DNA from: Elusimicrobiota bacterium
Lineage (GTDB): Bacteria > Elusimicrobiota > Elusimicrobia > UBA1565 > UBA9628
NCBI GenBank assembly: GCA_030696455.1
Contig: JAUYSH010000031.1
Coordinates: forward strand, 1-49,102
Length of the DNA: 49,102 nt
Direction of reading: 5' to 3'
Shown: piece by piece, positions 16,637-24,850 of the stretch
How positions within the stretch are numbered: position 1 is the first letter of the stretch
Layout: every line of letters starts with the position of its first letter
Notes under the pieces: model-generated
What the model was told of the DNA's origin: nothing
Databases searched by the model: none
What the model saw: the letters and a program-made list of their open reading frames with translations, nothing else
Program-made: the position numbers and the translations under genes

Positions 16637-17227
16637 ATGGCGAACGAACTGCACGGCTTCACGGTCGCGATCCTGGTGACGGGCGGCTTCGAGGAGATCG
16701 AGCTCGTCGACCCGAAGAAGGCTCTCGAGGCGGCGGGCGCCGCCACGAAGATCGTCTCGCCGGTCATCGGCGAGGTCCTCTCGTCGCGCCACGGCGCGGA
16801 GGGCGGCTTGTTCCCCGTCGACGCGCTGCTGGGCGAGACCCACGCGGGCGAATACGACGCGCTGCTCCTGCCGGGCGGCGTGCTCAGCCCCGACCGCCTT
16901 CGCATCATGCCCAAGGCCGTCGCCTTCGTCCGGCATTTCGTCGAGACCGCCAAGCCGATCGCCGCGATCTGCCACGGGCCGTGGACCTTGATCGAGGCCG
17001 GCGGCGCGCGCGGGCGGCGCATGACCTCCTGGCCCTCGCTGAAGACGGATCTGACCAACGCCGGCGCGGCCTGGGTCGATCAGGATGTCGTCGTCGACGG
17101 CAGCCTCGTGACCAGCCGGCGCCCCGACGACCTGCCCGCCTTCATCCCCAAGATGCTCGAGTTGTTCAACGCGAGCCGGCTCGCGCACGCGGGGGTCATC
17201 CGGAGCAACGGCAAGAAGAAGCATTAG
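16637..17227 (+). CDS. DJ-1/PfpI family protein
   Basis: The product has 196 residues. It shows VAILVTGGFEEIELVDP near the start, YDALLLPGGVLSPD, and the nucleophile elbow AAICHGPW with the reactive Cys. SLVTSRRPDDLPAF follows, as in the PfpI/YhbO subgroup. These proteins have been described as proteases or as glyoxalase/deglycase-type enzymes that protect from carbonyl stress. The start was set at ATG 16637, because GGAGGAG lies just upstream; an in-frame ATG at 16586 has no such site. Confidence 0.93.
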   Translation: MANELHGFTVAILVTGGFEEIELVDPKKALEAAGAATKIVSPVIGEVLSSRHGAEGGLFPVDALLGETHAGEYDALLLPGGVLSPDRLRIMPKAVAFVRHFVETAKPIAAICHGPWTLIEAGGARGRRMTSWPSLKTDLTNAGAAWVDQDVVVDGSLVTSRRPDDLPAFIPKMLELFNASRLAHAGVIRSNGKKKH

Positions 17228-17245
17228 CTACAATGTCGGGCGCGC

Positions 17246-17911
17246 ATGAAGCTGGAACGATTCATCGGCCTCAACGACCCGATCTCGAGCCTGAGCCATC
17301 TCACGGCCGCCGTCGGCGCTTTGGGCGGGGCCTTCTTCCTGTACAAGAAAGGCCGCGGCGACCGCCTGCGCACCTCGTCGCTGATGATCTTCAGCGCCTC
17401 GCTGCTGTTCCTGTTCGCGATGAGCGGCGTTTATCACGGCCTGCCGCCCGGCCCCTCGCGCACCTTCTTCCGCCGTCTCGACTACGCCGGCATCTGGCTC
17501 GTCATCGCCGGCTCGGCCACGCCGGTGCACATCCTCCTTTTCAAGGGCCATTGGCGCTGGGGCCTGACCGCGCTGTTCTGGGGAGCGGCGCTCACCTGCC
17601 TGGTGCTCATCGACGTGTACTTCAAAAGCCTTCCGTACTGGTCGATCGTCCTCGCCTACGTCGGCGTCGCCTCGCTCGGCATCATCTCCTTCGCGCGCAT
17701 CACCGCGCGCTACGGCTGGAAGGAGTCGGCGCTGCTGTTCCTCGGCGGCATCGCCTACATCGCCGGCGCGCTGATCGACTGGCTTGATGGGCCCGTGATC
17801 TTCACGGGCTGGCTCGGCGCGCACGAGCTGTTCCACTTCCTGGTGATCGTCGGCGCCTCCCTGCACTGGAGCTTCATCTACAACTGGGCCGGGCGGCAGG
17901 ACCTCGACTGA
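17246..17911 (+). CDS. HlyIII/PAQR-family membrane protein
   Basis: This is a 221-residue integral membrane protein with about seven hydrophobic helices. The family markers are SGVYHG after the second helix, a conserved DYAGIWLVIAGSATPV segment, and HELFHFLVIVGASLHW in the last helix. Those His/Ser/Asp residues form the zinc site seen in PAQR relatives. Bacterial members are called hemolysin III, although their real role may be in lipid hydrolysis or membrane homeostasis. It is convergent with the glycosyltransferase-like gene at 17942, with 30 bases in between. Confidence 0.93.
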   Translation: MKLERFIGLNDPISSLSHLTAAVGALGGAFFLYKKGRGDRLRTSSLMIFSASLLFLFAMSGVYHGLPPGPSRTFFRRLDYAGIWLVIAGSATPVHILLFKGHWRWGLTALFWGAALTCLVLIDVYFKSLPYWSIVLAYVGVASLGIISFARITARYGWKESALLFLGGIAYIAGALIDWLDGPVIFTGWLGAHELFHFLVIVGASLHWSFIYNWAGRQDLD

Positions 17912-17941
17912 CCCGCTCGTAATCGCCGGGCGGCGGTCGAA

Positions 17942-19231
17942 TCAGCGGGCGGCTTTTTCGGCGCGCTCGATGTCGGCGAGCGCGGCGCGGGCGCCGGAGC
18001 TCTCGGTCAGCGCGAGGACTCGCTGGTAGGCGGCCCGCGCGGCGGGGTAGTCCTTCTCCTGGAAGCAGATCATGCCGAGGAGGAACTGCGCGCGGGCGTT
18101 GCGCGGGGCGCACGAGGCGGTCTGCTCGAAAAGGGCGCGCGTGGAGCGGTAGGTCATGTTGCGAGAAACGGAGATGCCGGACCAAAGCACGGCGAGGCAA
18201 ACGAGGACGGGGACGGGCACGGGAAGGCGCGCCAGCAGGAGGCAGAGGCCGGCGGCGGGGAGGTACAGATACCGGTCGGCGACGGGGCTGACGTTGGAGA
18301 AGGGGATGAGGTGCAGGAAGGGGAGCAAGGCGACGGGGATCCACGCCAGGGCGAAGAGGCTTTCCTTGGAGCGGCGCAGGAGGACGGCGAGGCCGGCGAA
18401 GAGGGCGAGCCAAACGATCCACCAGGGACCCAGGGGCATGGTGCGTTCCAGGCACAACGGATACGGAACGGCGAGGGTGCGGAGATAGAAGGCGAAGGAC
18501 TCCAAGGCGGAATAGTCGAAGGTGCGGGGGAAGGCGCGCGGGGGCGAGAGGACGGCGAAGCGGAAAACAAAATAGGCGGCGCAGATCAGGGCGACGGGGG
18601 CGGCGAGGCGGCGCAGGCGCGGGAGGTCGGGGCGGGCGAACAACGCGATGTAGGTCAACGACAGGGGAACGGCGACGAGGGCGGATTCCTTGGAGAACAG
18701 GCCGAGGATCAGGAAGATGAACAAATTCAACGGCAACGTCGTCTTTTTCGTGTCGGCGCAATATCGGATCACCGAGAGAAGAACGGCGAGAATGCATGTA
18801 GCGGCGAAGAGATGGCCTTTGAACGACGAGAAGTTGAGCAGCTCGGTGGAGGCGGGAAAGACGGCGAAGAGGATCGCCGCGAAGATCGCCGGCCTGCGGC
18901 CGGCGTTTAATGCCAGGGCGACCCGATATAAAAGAACGGCGTTCAGGAAGTGGAGGCTGAGGCCGAAAGCACGGTAGAGCAGCGGCTGGTCGTGGGTCGC
19001 GTAGTGGAACAGCGTGACCAGCGGCTGGTAGGTCCGCTCGTTGGCGAACGAAAAATAATCTCGGGAAAACAAACCGGACAGGAATTCACCGAAGGGAAGG
19101 CGGAAAGCGGGGTTGTCCCGGACATGCGAGGCGTCGTCGTATATGACCGGGGATCTGAGCGCCGGCGCGTAGATGAGGGCTATGGCGCCGGCGAGCGCGG
19201 CGGAGCCGCGCTGCTCGAGAGACAATTTCAT
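17942..19231 (-). CDS. GT-C/PMT-like membrane glycosyltransferase with C-terminal TPR
   Basis: The product has 429 residues. It has about ten hydrophobic helices. The first periplasmic loop carries IYDDASHVRDNP, the acidic pair expected of GT-C enzymes (TMTC/PMT type). The membrane part is followed by TPR-like helices (ARAQFLLGMICFQEKDYPAA). Such proteins transfer a sugar from a polyprenyl-phosphate donor to proteins or lipids at the outer face of the inner membrane. The start was set at ATG 19231, overlapping the stop of the upstream PAP2 gene (ATGA); an in-frame extension of 64 residues overlaps PAP2 coding and is rejected. Confidence 0.85.
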   Translation of the reverse strand: MKLSLEQRGSAALAGAIALIYAPALRSPVIYDDASHVRDNPAFRLPFGEFLSGLFSRDYFSFANERTYQPLVTLFHYATHDQPLLYRAFGLSLHFLNAVLLYRVALALNAGRRPAIFAAILFAVFPASTELLNFSSFKGHLFAATCILAVLLSVIRYCADTKKTTLPLNLFIFLILGLFSKESALVAVPLSLTYIALFARPDLPRLRRLAAPVALICAAYFVFRFAVLSPPRAFPRTFDYSALESFAFYLRTLAVPYPLCLERTMPLGPWWIVWLALFAGLAVLLRRSKESLFALAWIPVALLPFLHLIPFSNVSPVADRYLYLPAAGLCLLLARLPVPVPVLVCLAVLWSGISVSRNMTYRSTRALFEQTASCAPRNARAQFLLGMICFQEKDYPAARAAYQRVLALTESSGARAALADIERAEKAAR

Positions 19232-20112
19232 GAAGACAAACGGCGGTGGGTGACCTTGCCGGCCCATAGACAAACTAGCGCCAAGAAAATACCGGCCGGA
19301 ACGTCCACGAGGTAGTGCCAGCCGAGAAGGACCGTGGATGCGATCACCATTACGTTTAAAACGACGAGAGCGGCGAAAACGTTTTTTCGCGGCTGCGCCG
19401 CGTAGGTCACCAAAACCGACCAAGCGACGTGGAACGACGGGAAGGCGACCAAGCCGCCCAAAAGCGTGGTCACGGGCTGGAAATTGTGGACCTGTTCATA
19501 CTTCAAATGCGTCAAACGCTGCACGTTCATAAAGTGCGGGCTCTCAAAAACCCCGGCGGGACCCGAGCTCGGGAAGAAATAATAAAAGAGACTTCCAAAA
19601 AACGAGGAATAGACGACGGCGTAAAGATATGTACGCAATCGCGCGCGATCATGAGCGAACGCGGCGATGAAAGGCGCCAGGACCAGCTGGAGCTCCGTCG
19701 TGTTGTAACAGAAGATCATGAAGGACCTTAAGCGCGGCCGTTCGGCGAGCCATTGCAAAGTCCCGACGGTATCCCACCCGATCGCGGCGTCCCACCGCGC
19801 CAGGGCGGCGTCGATCCGGGGGAAGGGCGTGTATTGGATGCCGGTCGTGAGCACGCCCATGACGGCGGCGGTCAGGGCGTAGAAGGCGAGGTTGACCGCG
19901 ACGAAGGAGGCGTAAGGCGAGCGGGTGCGGACCCAATGGCCGAACACGGCGAAATCCAGTGCGACGAAGGCCAGCCACCAGGTCTCGCGCGGGAAGTAGC
20001 TGATGCCGGTGTAACGGAAGAACGAGGCGTTGACGGCGAGCAGGACGGCGGCCGTGAGCAGGGCCGCGAGCAGCCAGCCCGTCAGCCAGCGGTCCTCGCG
20101 CGAAAGTGTCAC
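19228..20112 (-). CDS. PAP2-superfamily membrane phosphatase/transferase (AUR1-like type)
   Basis: This is a 294-residue membrane protein with six or more hydrophobic helices. PAP2 motifs 2 and 3 are present as FPSFHVAW and LGWHYLVDVPAG, providing the two catalytic histidines. The classical motif 1 (K-x6-RP) is not seen, as in the PAP2_3/inositolphosphotransferase-like subgroup. The start is probably the GTG at 20112 (VTLSREDRW). The longer frame overlaps the opposite-strand barrel gene. It is coupled by ATGA overlap to the PMT-like gene. The pair may handle polyprenyl- or inositol-phosphate lipids for envelope glycosylation, which is inference. Confidence 0.85.
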   Translation of the reverse strand: MTLSREDRWLTGWLLAALLTAAVLLAVNASFFRYTGISYFPRETWWLAFVALDFAVFGHWVRTRSPYASFVAVNLAFYALTAAVMGVLTTGIQYTPFPRIDAALARWDAAIGWDTVGTLQWLAERPRLRSFMIFCYNTTELQLVLAPFIAAFAHDRARLRTYLYAVVYSSFFGSLFYYFFPSSGPAGVFESPHFMNVQRLTHLKYEQVHNFQPVTTLLGGLVAFPSFHVAWSVLVTYAAQPRKNVFAALVVLNVMVIASTVLLGWHYLVDVPAGIFLALVCLWAGKVTHRRLSS

Positions 20113-20157
20113 ACCCGAAGTGTACCGCAATCGCTTCGAATTTGGCAAAATCCCCCC

Positions 20158-20886
20158 ATGAAGACCACCATCGGCCTCCTGGCCCTGCTCGCCGCGCTCA
20201 CCCCCTCCGCCCACGCGGACCCTTTCGACGACTTCAACAGCCGCGTGCGGACCGAGTACATCAAGCCCTTCGCTCTCGACCTCGGCGGCGTCTTGGGCGG
20301 CGCCTCGGCTCATACCGGCCGCACTCTGGGCATGCCCGGCTTCTGGGTGGGCGCCGTCGGCGCCGTGCAGCTGCGGCCGGACCGCGACAACCGCATCCTG
20401 CGCGATTCCGGCGTGAAGGCCTTCGGCCTGCCCTTGATCGAGGCCGGCGTCGGGCTGCCCTTGAAGATCGACGTCATCGTCCACGGCATCGGCGCGAACG
20501 GCGCCTCGATCTACGGCGGCGGCGTGCGTTACGGCCTGTACCGCACCGACCTCGTGGACTCCTTCATGCCCAACGTCTCGATCTCGGCCTTCGGCGACAA
20601 GGTCAACCACAAGCACTTCAGCGCCTCCCACGGCGCGCTCAACGCCGCGGCGACCTGGAACCTCCCGATCGTCAAGCCGTTCTTCGTCGCGGGCTATGAC
20701 GTCACCGAGGTGAAGGTCGGCGCGGCGACGACGGCGGGCGTGTCCGGGGCGAAGGCCACCGCGCGCGGCTCGCGGTTCTCCGCGGGCGTGGACCTGCATC
20801 CCCTCCCCTTCATCAGCCTGCGCGGCGCCTACACCTTGCGCCACGGCATCCCCGGCTTCGACATCGGCCTCGGCGCCCAGTTCTAG
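20158..20886 (+). CDS. exported outer-membrane beta-barrel-like protein
   Basis: The product has 242 residues. A signal peptide (LLALLAALTPSAHA) is followed by a mature part made of alternating strands with many Gly and aromatic residues. It ends in GFDIGLGAQF, the terminal Phe expected of barrel proteins. It resembles small barrels with eight to ten strands of unassigned function. The ATG at 20158 lies 45 bases from the divergent PAP2 start, so both promoters must overlap in that gap. The adenosyltransferase gene starts one base after the stop. Confidence 0.75.
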   Translation: MKTTIGLLALLAALTPSAHADPFDDFNSRVRTEYIKPFALDLGGVLGGASAHTGRTLGMPGFWVGAVGAVQLRPDRDNRILRDSGVKAFGLPLIEAGVGLPLKIDVIVHGIGANGASIYGGGVRYGLYRTDLVDSFMPNVSISAFGDKVNHKHFSASHGALNAAATWNLPIVKPFFVAGYDVTEVKVGAATTAGVSGAKATARGSRFSAGVDLHPLPFISLRGAYTLRHGIPGFDIGLGAQF

Positions 20887-20887
20887 G

Positions 20888-21460
20888 ATGGCGATCTACA
20901 CGCGGGCCGGCGACAAGGGCGACACCGGCCTGTACGGCGGCGGCCGCGTGCCCAAGTGCCACCCGCGCGTGACGTCCTACGGCGAGGTCGACGAGCTCAA
21001 CAGCGCGCTCGGCCTCGCGCGGGCGGCGTTCCGCGATGACCCGGCGCTGGCGTCCGTCGACCAGGGCCTCGCGCGCATACAGGCCGAGTGCTTCATCATC
21101 GGGGCTTTGCTCGCCACGCCGGGCGATAAATCAGGGAAACTGGCGCCCCCTTTCGACACGGGCCTTCCCGCGGACGCGCCCAAGCGCCTGGAGTCGGAGA
21201 TCGACGCCTGGGAACTCAACCTCACGCCGCTGACGACGTTCATCCTTCCCGGGGGCGGGCGCGCGGGCGCGGCTATGCATATGGCGCGCGCGGTCGCGCG
21301 CAGAGCCGAGCGCGCCGCCGTCGAACTATCGGCCCTCGAATCGGTGCCCGACGGGGTCATCGTGTATTTGAATCGATTATCGACATGGCTTTTCGTCGCC
21401 GCAAGATTCGTCAATAAAGAAACGGGCCACTCTGAAACCCCGTGGACAGGTCTAAAATAA
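20888..21460 (+). CDS. cob(I)alamin adenosyltransferase, PduO type
   Basis: The product has 190 residues. The ATP-binding N-terminus reads YTRAGDKGDTGLYGG. VTSYGEVDELNSALG and the late FILPGGGRAGAAMHMARAV, RRAERA and YLNRLSTWLFVAAR complete the PduO/ATR signature. The enzyme transfers the adenosyl group from ATP to cob(I)alamin, giving coenzyme B12, in the cytoplasm. No B12-dependent enzyme or corrin transport gene lies nearby. The stop TAA overlaps the ATG of the ABC ATPase gene (TAATG), so the three genes from here may be one unit. Confidence 0.95.
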   Translation: MAIYTRAGDKGDTGLYGGGRVPKCHPRVTSYGEVDELNSALGLARAAFRDDPALASVDQGLARIQAECFIIGALLATPGDKSGKLAPPFDTGLPADAPKRLESEIDAWELNLTPLTTFILPGGGRAGAAMHMARAVARRAERAAVELSALESVPDGVIVYLNRLSTWLFVAARFVNKETGHSETPWTGLK

Positions 21461-22410
21461 TGGATGCAGTCGTCGTAAGGGGTATCGTTCACGATTACCC
21501 CGCCAAACGAAAGTCGGTCGCCCGTCGAGCCCTCAACGACGTGTCGTTCTCCGTCGCCGAAGGCGAACTTTTCGGCCTGCTGGGTCCTAACGGGGGCGGC
21601 AAAAGCACCCTCTTCCGAATCCTCTCCACCTCATTCCCCCCCACGAGCGGATCGGCGGCGATCCTCGGTCGTGATTTGATCGCCGATCCGGCTTCGGTGA
21701 GGCCGTTCCTGGGCGTCGTTTTCCAGTACCCGTCTCTCGACAACAAGCTGACCGTTCGTGAGAACCTGATCCACGGCGGCCGTCTCTACGGCCTGGGCGG
21801 CGCGGATTTAAAGTCCCGCATCGATGAGATGCTGACGCACTACCGCCTGACCCAGCGCGAAGGCGACCTGTGCGGGACTTTGTCCGGCGGCCTGCGCCGC
21901 CGCGCCGAGCTCGCCAAGAGCCTCCTGCATCGACCTTCGGTCGTGCTGCTTGATGAACCCTCGACCGGCCTCGACCCCGCCGCCCGCCAGGACCTCTGGG
22001 AGCACCTCATGAAGCTCAAGTCCGAAGGCGCCACTATTTTGACCACCACCCACCTCATGGACGAGGGCGACCGCTGCGACCGCGTCGCCATCCTCGACCA
22101 GGGGAAGATCGTGGCCCTCGGAACCCCGGCCGCGCTGAAGGCCGAGATCGGCGGCGACGTCATCACCATCGAGGCCGACGACGCCTCGGGCCTGCGTGAC
22201 GAGATCACCAAGAAATTCGGCGTCACGCCCCAGGCCTTCGGCGCCCAGCTCCGCCTCGAGCGCCCCGCCGGCCACGCTTTCATCCCCCAGCTCGTCGAGG
22301 CCTTCCCCGGGCGCCTGCGCACGGTCAGCCTCTCGCGACCGAGCCTCGAGGACGCCTTCCTGCACCACGCCGGCCGGCGCTTTTCCGACTCCGACGAGGC
22401 CTCCAAATGA
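21460..22410 (+). CDS. ABC-2 type exporter, ATP-binding subunit
   Basis: The product has 316 residues. Walker A is GPNGGGKST (residues 42-50; Gly replaces the usual Ala), the Q-loop is VVFQYPSLD, the signature LSGGLRRR and Walker B VVLLDEPSTGLDP, followed by the switch His in TTTHLMDEGDRCD. The C-terminal about 90 residues form the extra domain seen in drug/antibiotic or lipid exporters (DrrA/NodI type), ending SLSRPSLEDAFLHHAGR. It works with the permease encoded next, whose start overlaps its stop by four bases. The substrate is unknown. Confidence 0.95.
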   Translation: MDAVVVRGIVHDYPAKRKSVARRALNDVSFSVAEGELFGLLGPNGGGKSTLFRILSTSFPPTSGSAAILGRDLIADPASVRPFLGVVFQYPSLDNKLTVRENLIHGGRLYGLGGADLKSRIDEMLTHYRLTQREGDLCGTLSGGLRRRAELAKSLLHRPSVVLLDEPSTGLDPAARQDLWEHLMKLKSEGATILTTTHLMDEGDRCDRVAILDQGKIVALGTPAALKAEIGGDVITIEADDASGLRDEITKKFGVTPQAFGAQLRLERPAGHAFIPQLVEAFPGRLRTVSLSRPSLEDAFLHHAGRRFSDSDEASK

Positions 22411-23174
22411 GCGCAATCCTCACCCTCTGGGAACGCGACATCGTGCGCTTCTTCCGCGACAAGCCGCGCGTGATCGGCGGCCTCGTGCCCCCGATCGTGT
22501 TCTGGCTGCTCATCGGCGCCGGCCTGGGCACGGCCGTGCGCGTGCCGGGCGCCCCCGACGGGATGACCTTCCTCCAATACTTCTACGCGGGGACCTTGGT
22601 GCTGATCGTCCTGTTCACGTCGATCTTCGCCACCATCTCCATCATCGAGGACCGCCACGAGGGCTTCCTCCAGGCCGTGCTCGTCTCCCCCGTCTCGCGC
22701 CTGTCCATCGTGCTCGGCAAGGTGCTCGGCGCCTCGACGGTCGGCCTGGCCCAGGGCCTGGCCTTCCTCTTGCTGGCCGGGGCCGCGGGGCTTCAGCCCG
22801 GCCTTCACGGCTACGCGCTCGCCTTCGCCGTCCTGACGCTCGCCTCGGTGGGCCTGACGGCGCTGGGGTTCTGCATCGCCTGGGTGCTCGACTCCTCGCA
22901 GGGCTTCCACGCCGTCATGAACCTCTTCCTCATCCCGATGTGGATGCTCTCCGGGGCGCTGTTCCCCGCCGCCACCGCGCCGCGCTTCCTGCAGTGGGTC
23001 ATCGCGGCCAACCCGGTGTCCTACGCGGTCACGGGGCTGCAGCGGGCCCTGCTGCCGTCGGTCGTGCCGGCGGGCGCGGCCTCGATGGCCTGCTGCCTGG
23101 CCGTGCTGGCCGGGTTCGCGGCCGTCATGATCGGCACCAGCGTGTTCGTCGCCTCGCGCCGCGACTCGCGCTGA
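22407..23174 (+). CDS. ABC-2 type exporter, permease subunit
   Basis: This is a 255-residue membrane protein with six hydrophobic helices, in the order expected of ABC-2 permeases. It shows LWERDIVRFFRDKPRV before the first helix, the DRHEGFLQAVLVSPVSR cytoplasmic coupling segment, and the late NPVSYAVTGLQRALL before the last helix (all typical of the DrrB/NodJ family). It pairs with the ATPase gene directly upstream. Its stop adjoins, without spacer, the end of the convergent lipoprotein gene. Confidence 0.95.
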   Translation: MSAILTLWERDIVRFFRDKPRVIGGLVPPIVFWLLIGAGLGTAVRVPGAPDGMTFLQYFYAGTLVLIVLFTSIFATISIIEDRHEGFLQAVLVSPVSRLSIVLGKVLGASTVGLAQGLAFLLLAGAAGLQPGLHGYALAFAVLTLASVGLTALGFCIAWVLDSSQGFHAVMNLFLIPMWMLSGALFPAATAPRFLQWVIAANPVSYAVTGLQRALLPSVVPAGAASMACCLAVLAGFAAVMIGTSVFVASRRDSR

Positions 23175-23717
23175 TCACTCCTGCTTGAGGCCGGGCTCGC
23201 AGCCCCGCCCGACGAGCACGATGCCCGTGGACGTCGCCTTGCAGCGCTCGACGAGGCCGCTGGGGCAGCAGCGCTCCTTGATCTCGTCGTAGTTCGCCGA
23301 GCCCGAGCATTTCCCGTCGGGCGAGGCCGACAGGATGCGGCACTTGATCTCGACGCGGTCCACCACCCCGTCCACCCGGCGCCGGATGATGGTCGCGATC
23401 GGCAGCGCGCGCGCGCGCCGCGCCGCCGGCGACAGCGGAATGACGGGCGCGGAGATCGTCGCGGTGGATTTCGCGGTCTCGGTCGACCGCTTCCGCTGAT
23501 ATTCCTCGGGCACGCGTCCCTTTTTATCCTGGGTGATCAGCTGCGCCGCGCCGGAGGAGCCGCCCGCGCTGCGCGACGAGCCGCCGGCGCCCTGCTGGGG
23601 CTCCTCCGCCTTCTTCTCCGGGGCGGGGCCGCAGCCTCCCTCCTCGTCGCCGCAGCCGAGCGCGCCGAGAACGAGGACCGCGTGGAGCACGGCCAGGAGG
23701 CGGAGGCTCGAGTTCAT
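23175..23717 (-). CDS. Cys-rich putative lipoprotein of unknown function
   Basis: The product has 180 residues. The type II signal peptide LLAVLHAVLVLGALGC predicts an acylated Cys22. A low-complexity Glu/Gly/Ser/Pro linker follows. The C-terminal half has six Cys (VEIKCRI, GKCSGS, ERCCPSG, VERCKA, GRGCEPG), which suggests a small disulfide-bonded domain. I recognise no family. The gene is convergent with the ABC permease and shares no spacer with it. A strong promoter is not evident in the 248 bases upstream, which hold the terminator palindromes of the PorV operon. Confidence 0.7.
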   Translation of the reverse strand: MNSSLRLLAVLHAVLVLGALGCGDEEGGCGPAPEKKAEEPQQGAGGSSRSAGGSSGAAQLITQDKKGRVPEEYQRKRSTETAKSTATISAPVIPLSPAARRARALPIATIIRRRVDGVVDRVEIKCRILSASPDGKCSGSANYDEIKERCCPSGLVERCKATSTGIVLVGRGCEPGLKQE

Positions 23718-23924
23718 CGCCCTCAGTTTAAGGCTTCGTCACGTTTTCGTCAACCCTTGTAAACGTCGATTACATGGTTTCCAGCGGTCGCGCCTCGTTT
23801 GAGCTCGCGTAGTCGCGTCCGGCGGGATGATCCTCCGGGCCCGGCGACCGCGCGCCGGCTCCCTCCGGATCATCCCCCCGGCCTACCTGGATAGCTCGGC
23901 GGCGCGACCTTGGGAGATATCCCC

Positions 23925-23967
23925 TTTACCGCCGGCGCTGGCGGTAAAACTCGCACCGGTGCGAGTT
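23925..23967. terminator. two adjacent palindromes at the end of the giant-protein/PorV operon
   Basis: TTTACCGCC and GGCGGTAAA enclose a six-base loop (23925-23948). A perfect 20-bp palindrome, AACTCGCACCGGTGCGAGTT, follows at 23948-23967 and touches the PorV stop codon. They probably terminate or protect the 3' end of the minus-strand mRNA. The first shares GCGCTGGCGGTAA with the palindrome at 9198-9229. The rest of the gap up to 23717 has an inverted pair around GGATGATCC/GGATCATCC and no gene. Confidence 0.6.
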
Positions 23968-24850
23968 AGAATCTTGCGCCGAAGCTGAAGCGGTGCGAGC
24001 GTCCGAGCTCGCCCGAGGGAAGGACTGCGTAGTCGAGGCTCCACTTCGCGTTGCGGAAGCCGAGCCCCAAGGTCAGGCCGCGGGCCGCGTCGAAGCCCGA
24101 CCCGCCGGTGATCGACGTCTGGGTCGTGTAGCCCGCGCGCAGGAACACATTCGAGACCGCCTGGAACTCGCCGCCGAAGGAGGCGTCGGTCCCCGCCCCG
24201 CGCGGCCCGTTGACGGCCTCGGCCGCCGCCGCGTGGCCGCCCTCGAACTTGTACGCCGCGCCCAGGGCCAGCCGCAGCGGCAGGTCGTTGCGTTGGTCCT
24301 GGTATTTTAGGCCGGGACCGAGATTGCGCAGAGCCGCTCCCACGCTGACGCGCTCGAAGGCCCGCTTTGCGCCGACATCGACGGCGACGCCCTGGGCCTC
24401 GGTCCCGGCGATGTGGCTGCGCAGGTACTTGATCGCGGCCCCCAGGTCGATGAACTCCATTTTGCGGGCATAGCCGAAAGCCACCGCCGCGTCCGAGGCG
24501 TCATAGCCAGCCGTTTGGCGGCCCAGGCTGTCGCGCCCGTCGATCTTTCCCTGACTAAGGTAGGTCAGTCCCGCCGCGAACGTCCCCTGGCTGGTGGGGT
24601 GCGCGTAGGCCAGGAAGTCGTGCCGGGTGCTCTCGAACATCTCGGCGTGGCTCGCCGTGACCTCCCGCTTCTCGAGCTTGCTCAGCCCCGCCGGATTCCA
24701 GTACAGCGAGCTCGCGTCATCGGCCAGGGCCGTGTAGGCCCCGCCCATGCCCAAGCCCCGCGCGCCCACGCCGATGTCGAGGAACGAAGCCGTCTCGGCC
24801 CCGAAGGCCGGCGCGGCCAGCAAAACGGCGGCGAGAAGGCCGGTCCTCAT
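23966..24850 (-). CDS. PorV/PorQ-family outer-membrane protein
   Basis: The product has 294 residues. It has a signal peptide (TGLLAAVLLAAPAFGA) and the PorV hallmark at the start of the mature chain, FLDIGVGARGLGMGGAYTA followed by SLYWNPAGLS. The rest is a 14-strand barrel in outline and ends SFGARF. In type IX secretion PorV receives cargo carrying a C-terminal sorting domain and passes it to the surface. Here it directly follows the giant protein whose C-terminus has a FlgD-like domain, with an ATGA overlap, so a cargo/shuttle pairing is likely. No other type IX secretion genes are in the window. Confidence 0.9.
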   Translation of the reverse strand: MRTGLLAAVLLAAPAFGAETASFLDIGVGARGLGMGGAYTALADDASSLYWNPAGLSKLEKREVTASHAEMFESTRHDFLAYAHPTSQGTFAAGLTYLSQGKIDGRDSLGRQTAGYDASDAAVAFGYARKMEFIDLGAAIKYLRSHIAGTEAQGVAVDVGAKRAFERVSVGAALRNLGPGLKYQDQRNDLPLRLALGAAYKFEGGHAAAAEAVNGPRGAGTDASFGGEFQAVSNVFLRAGYTTQTSITGGSGFDAARGLTLGLGFRNAKWSLDYAVLPSGELGRSHRFSFGARF

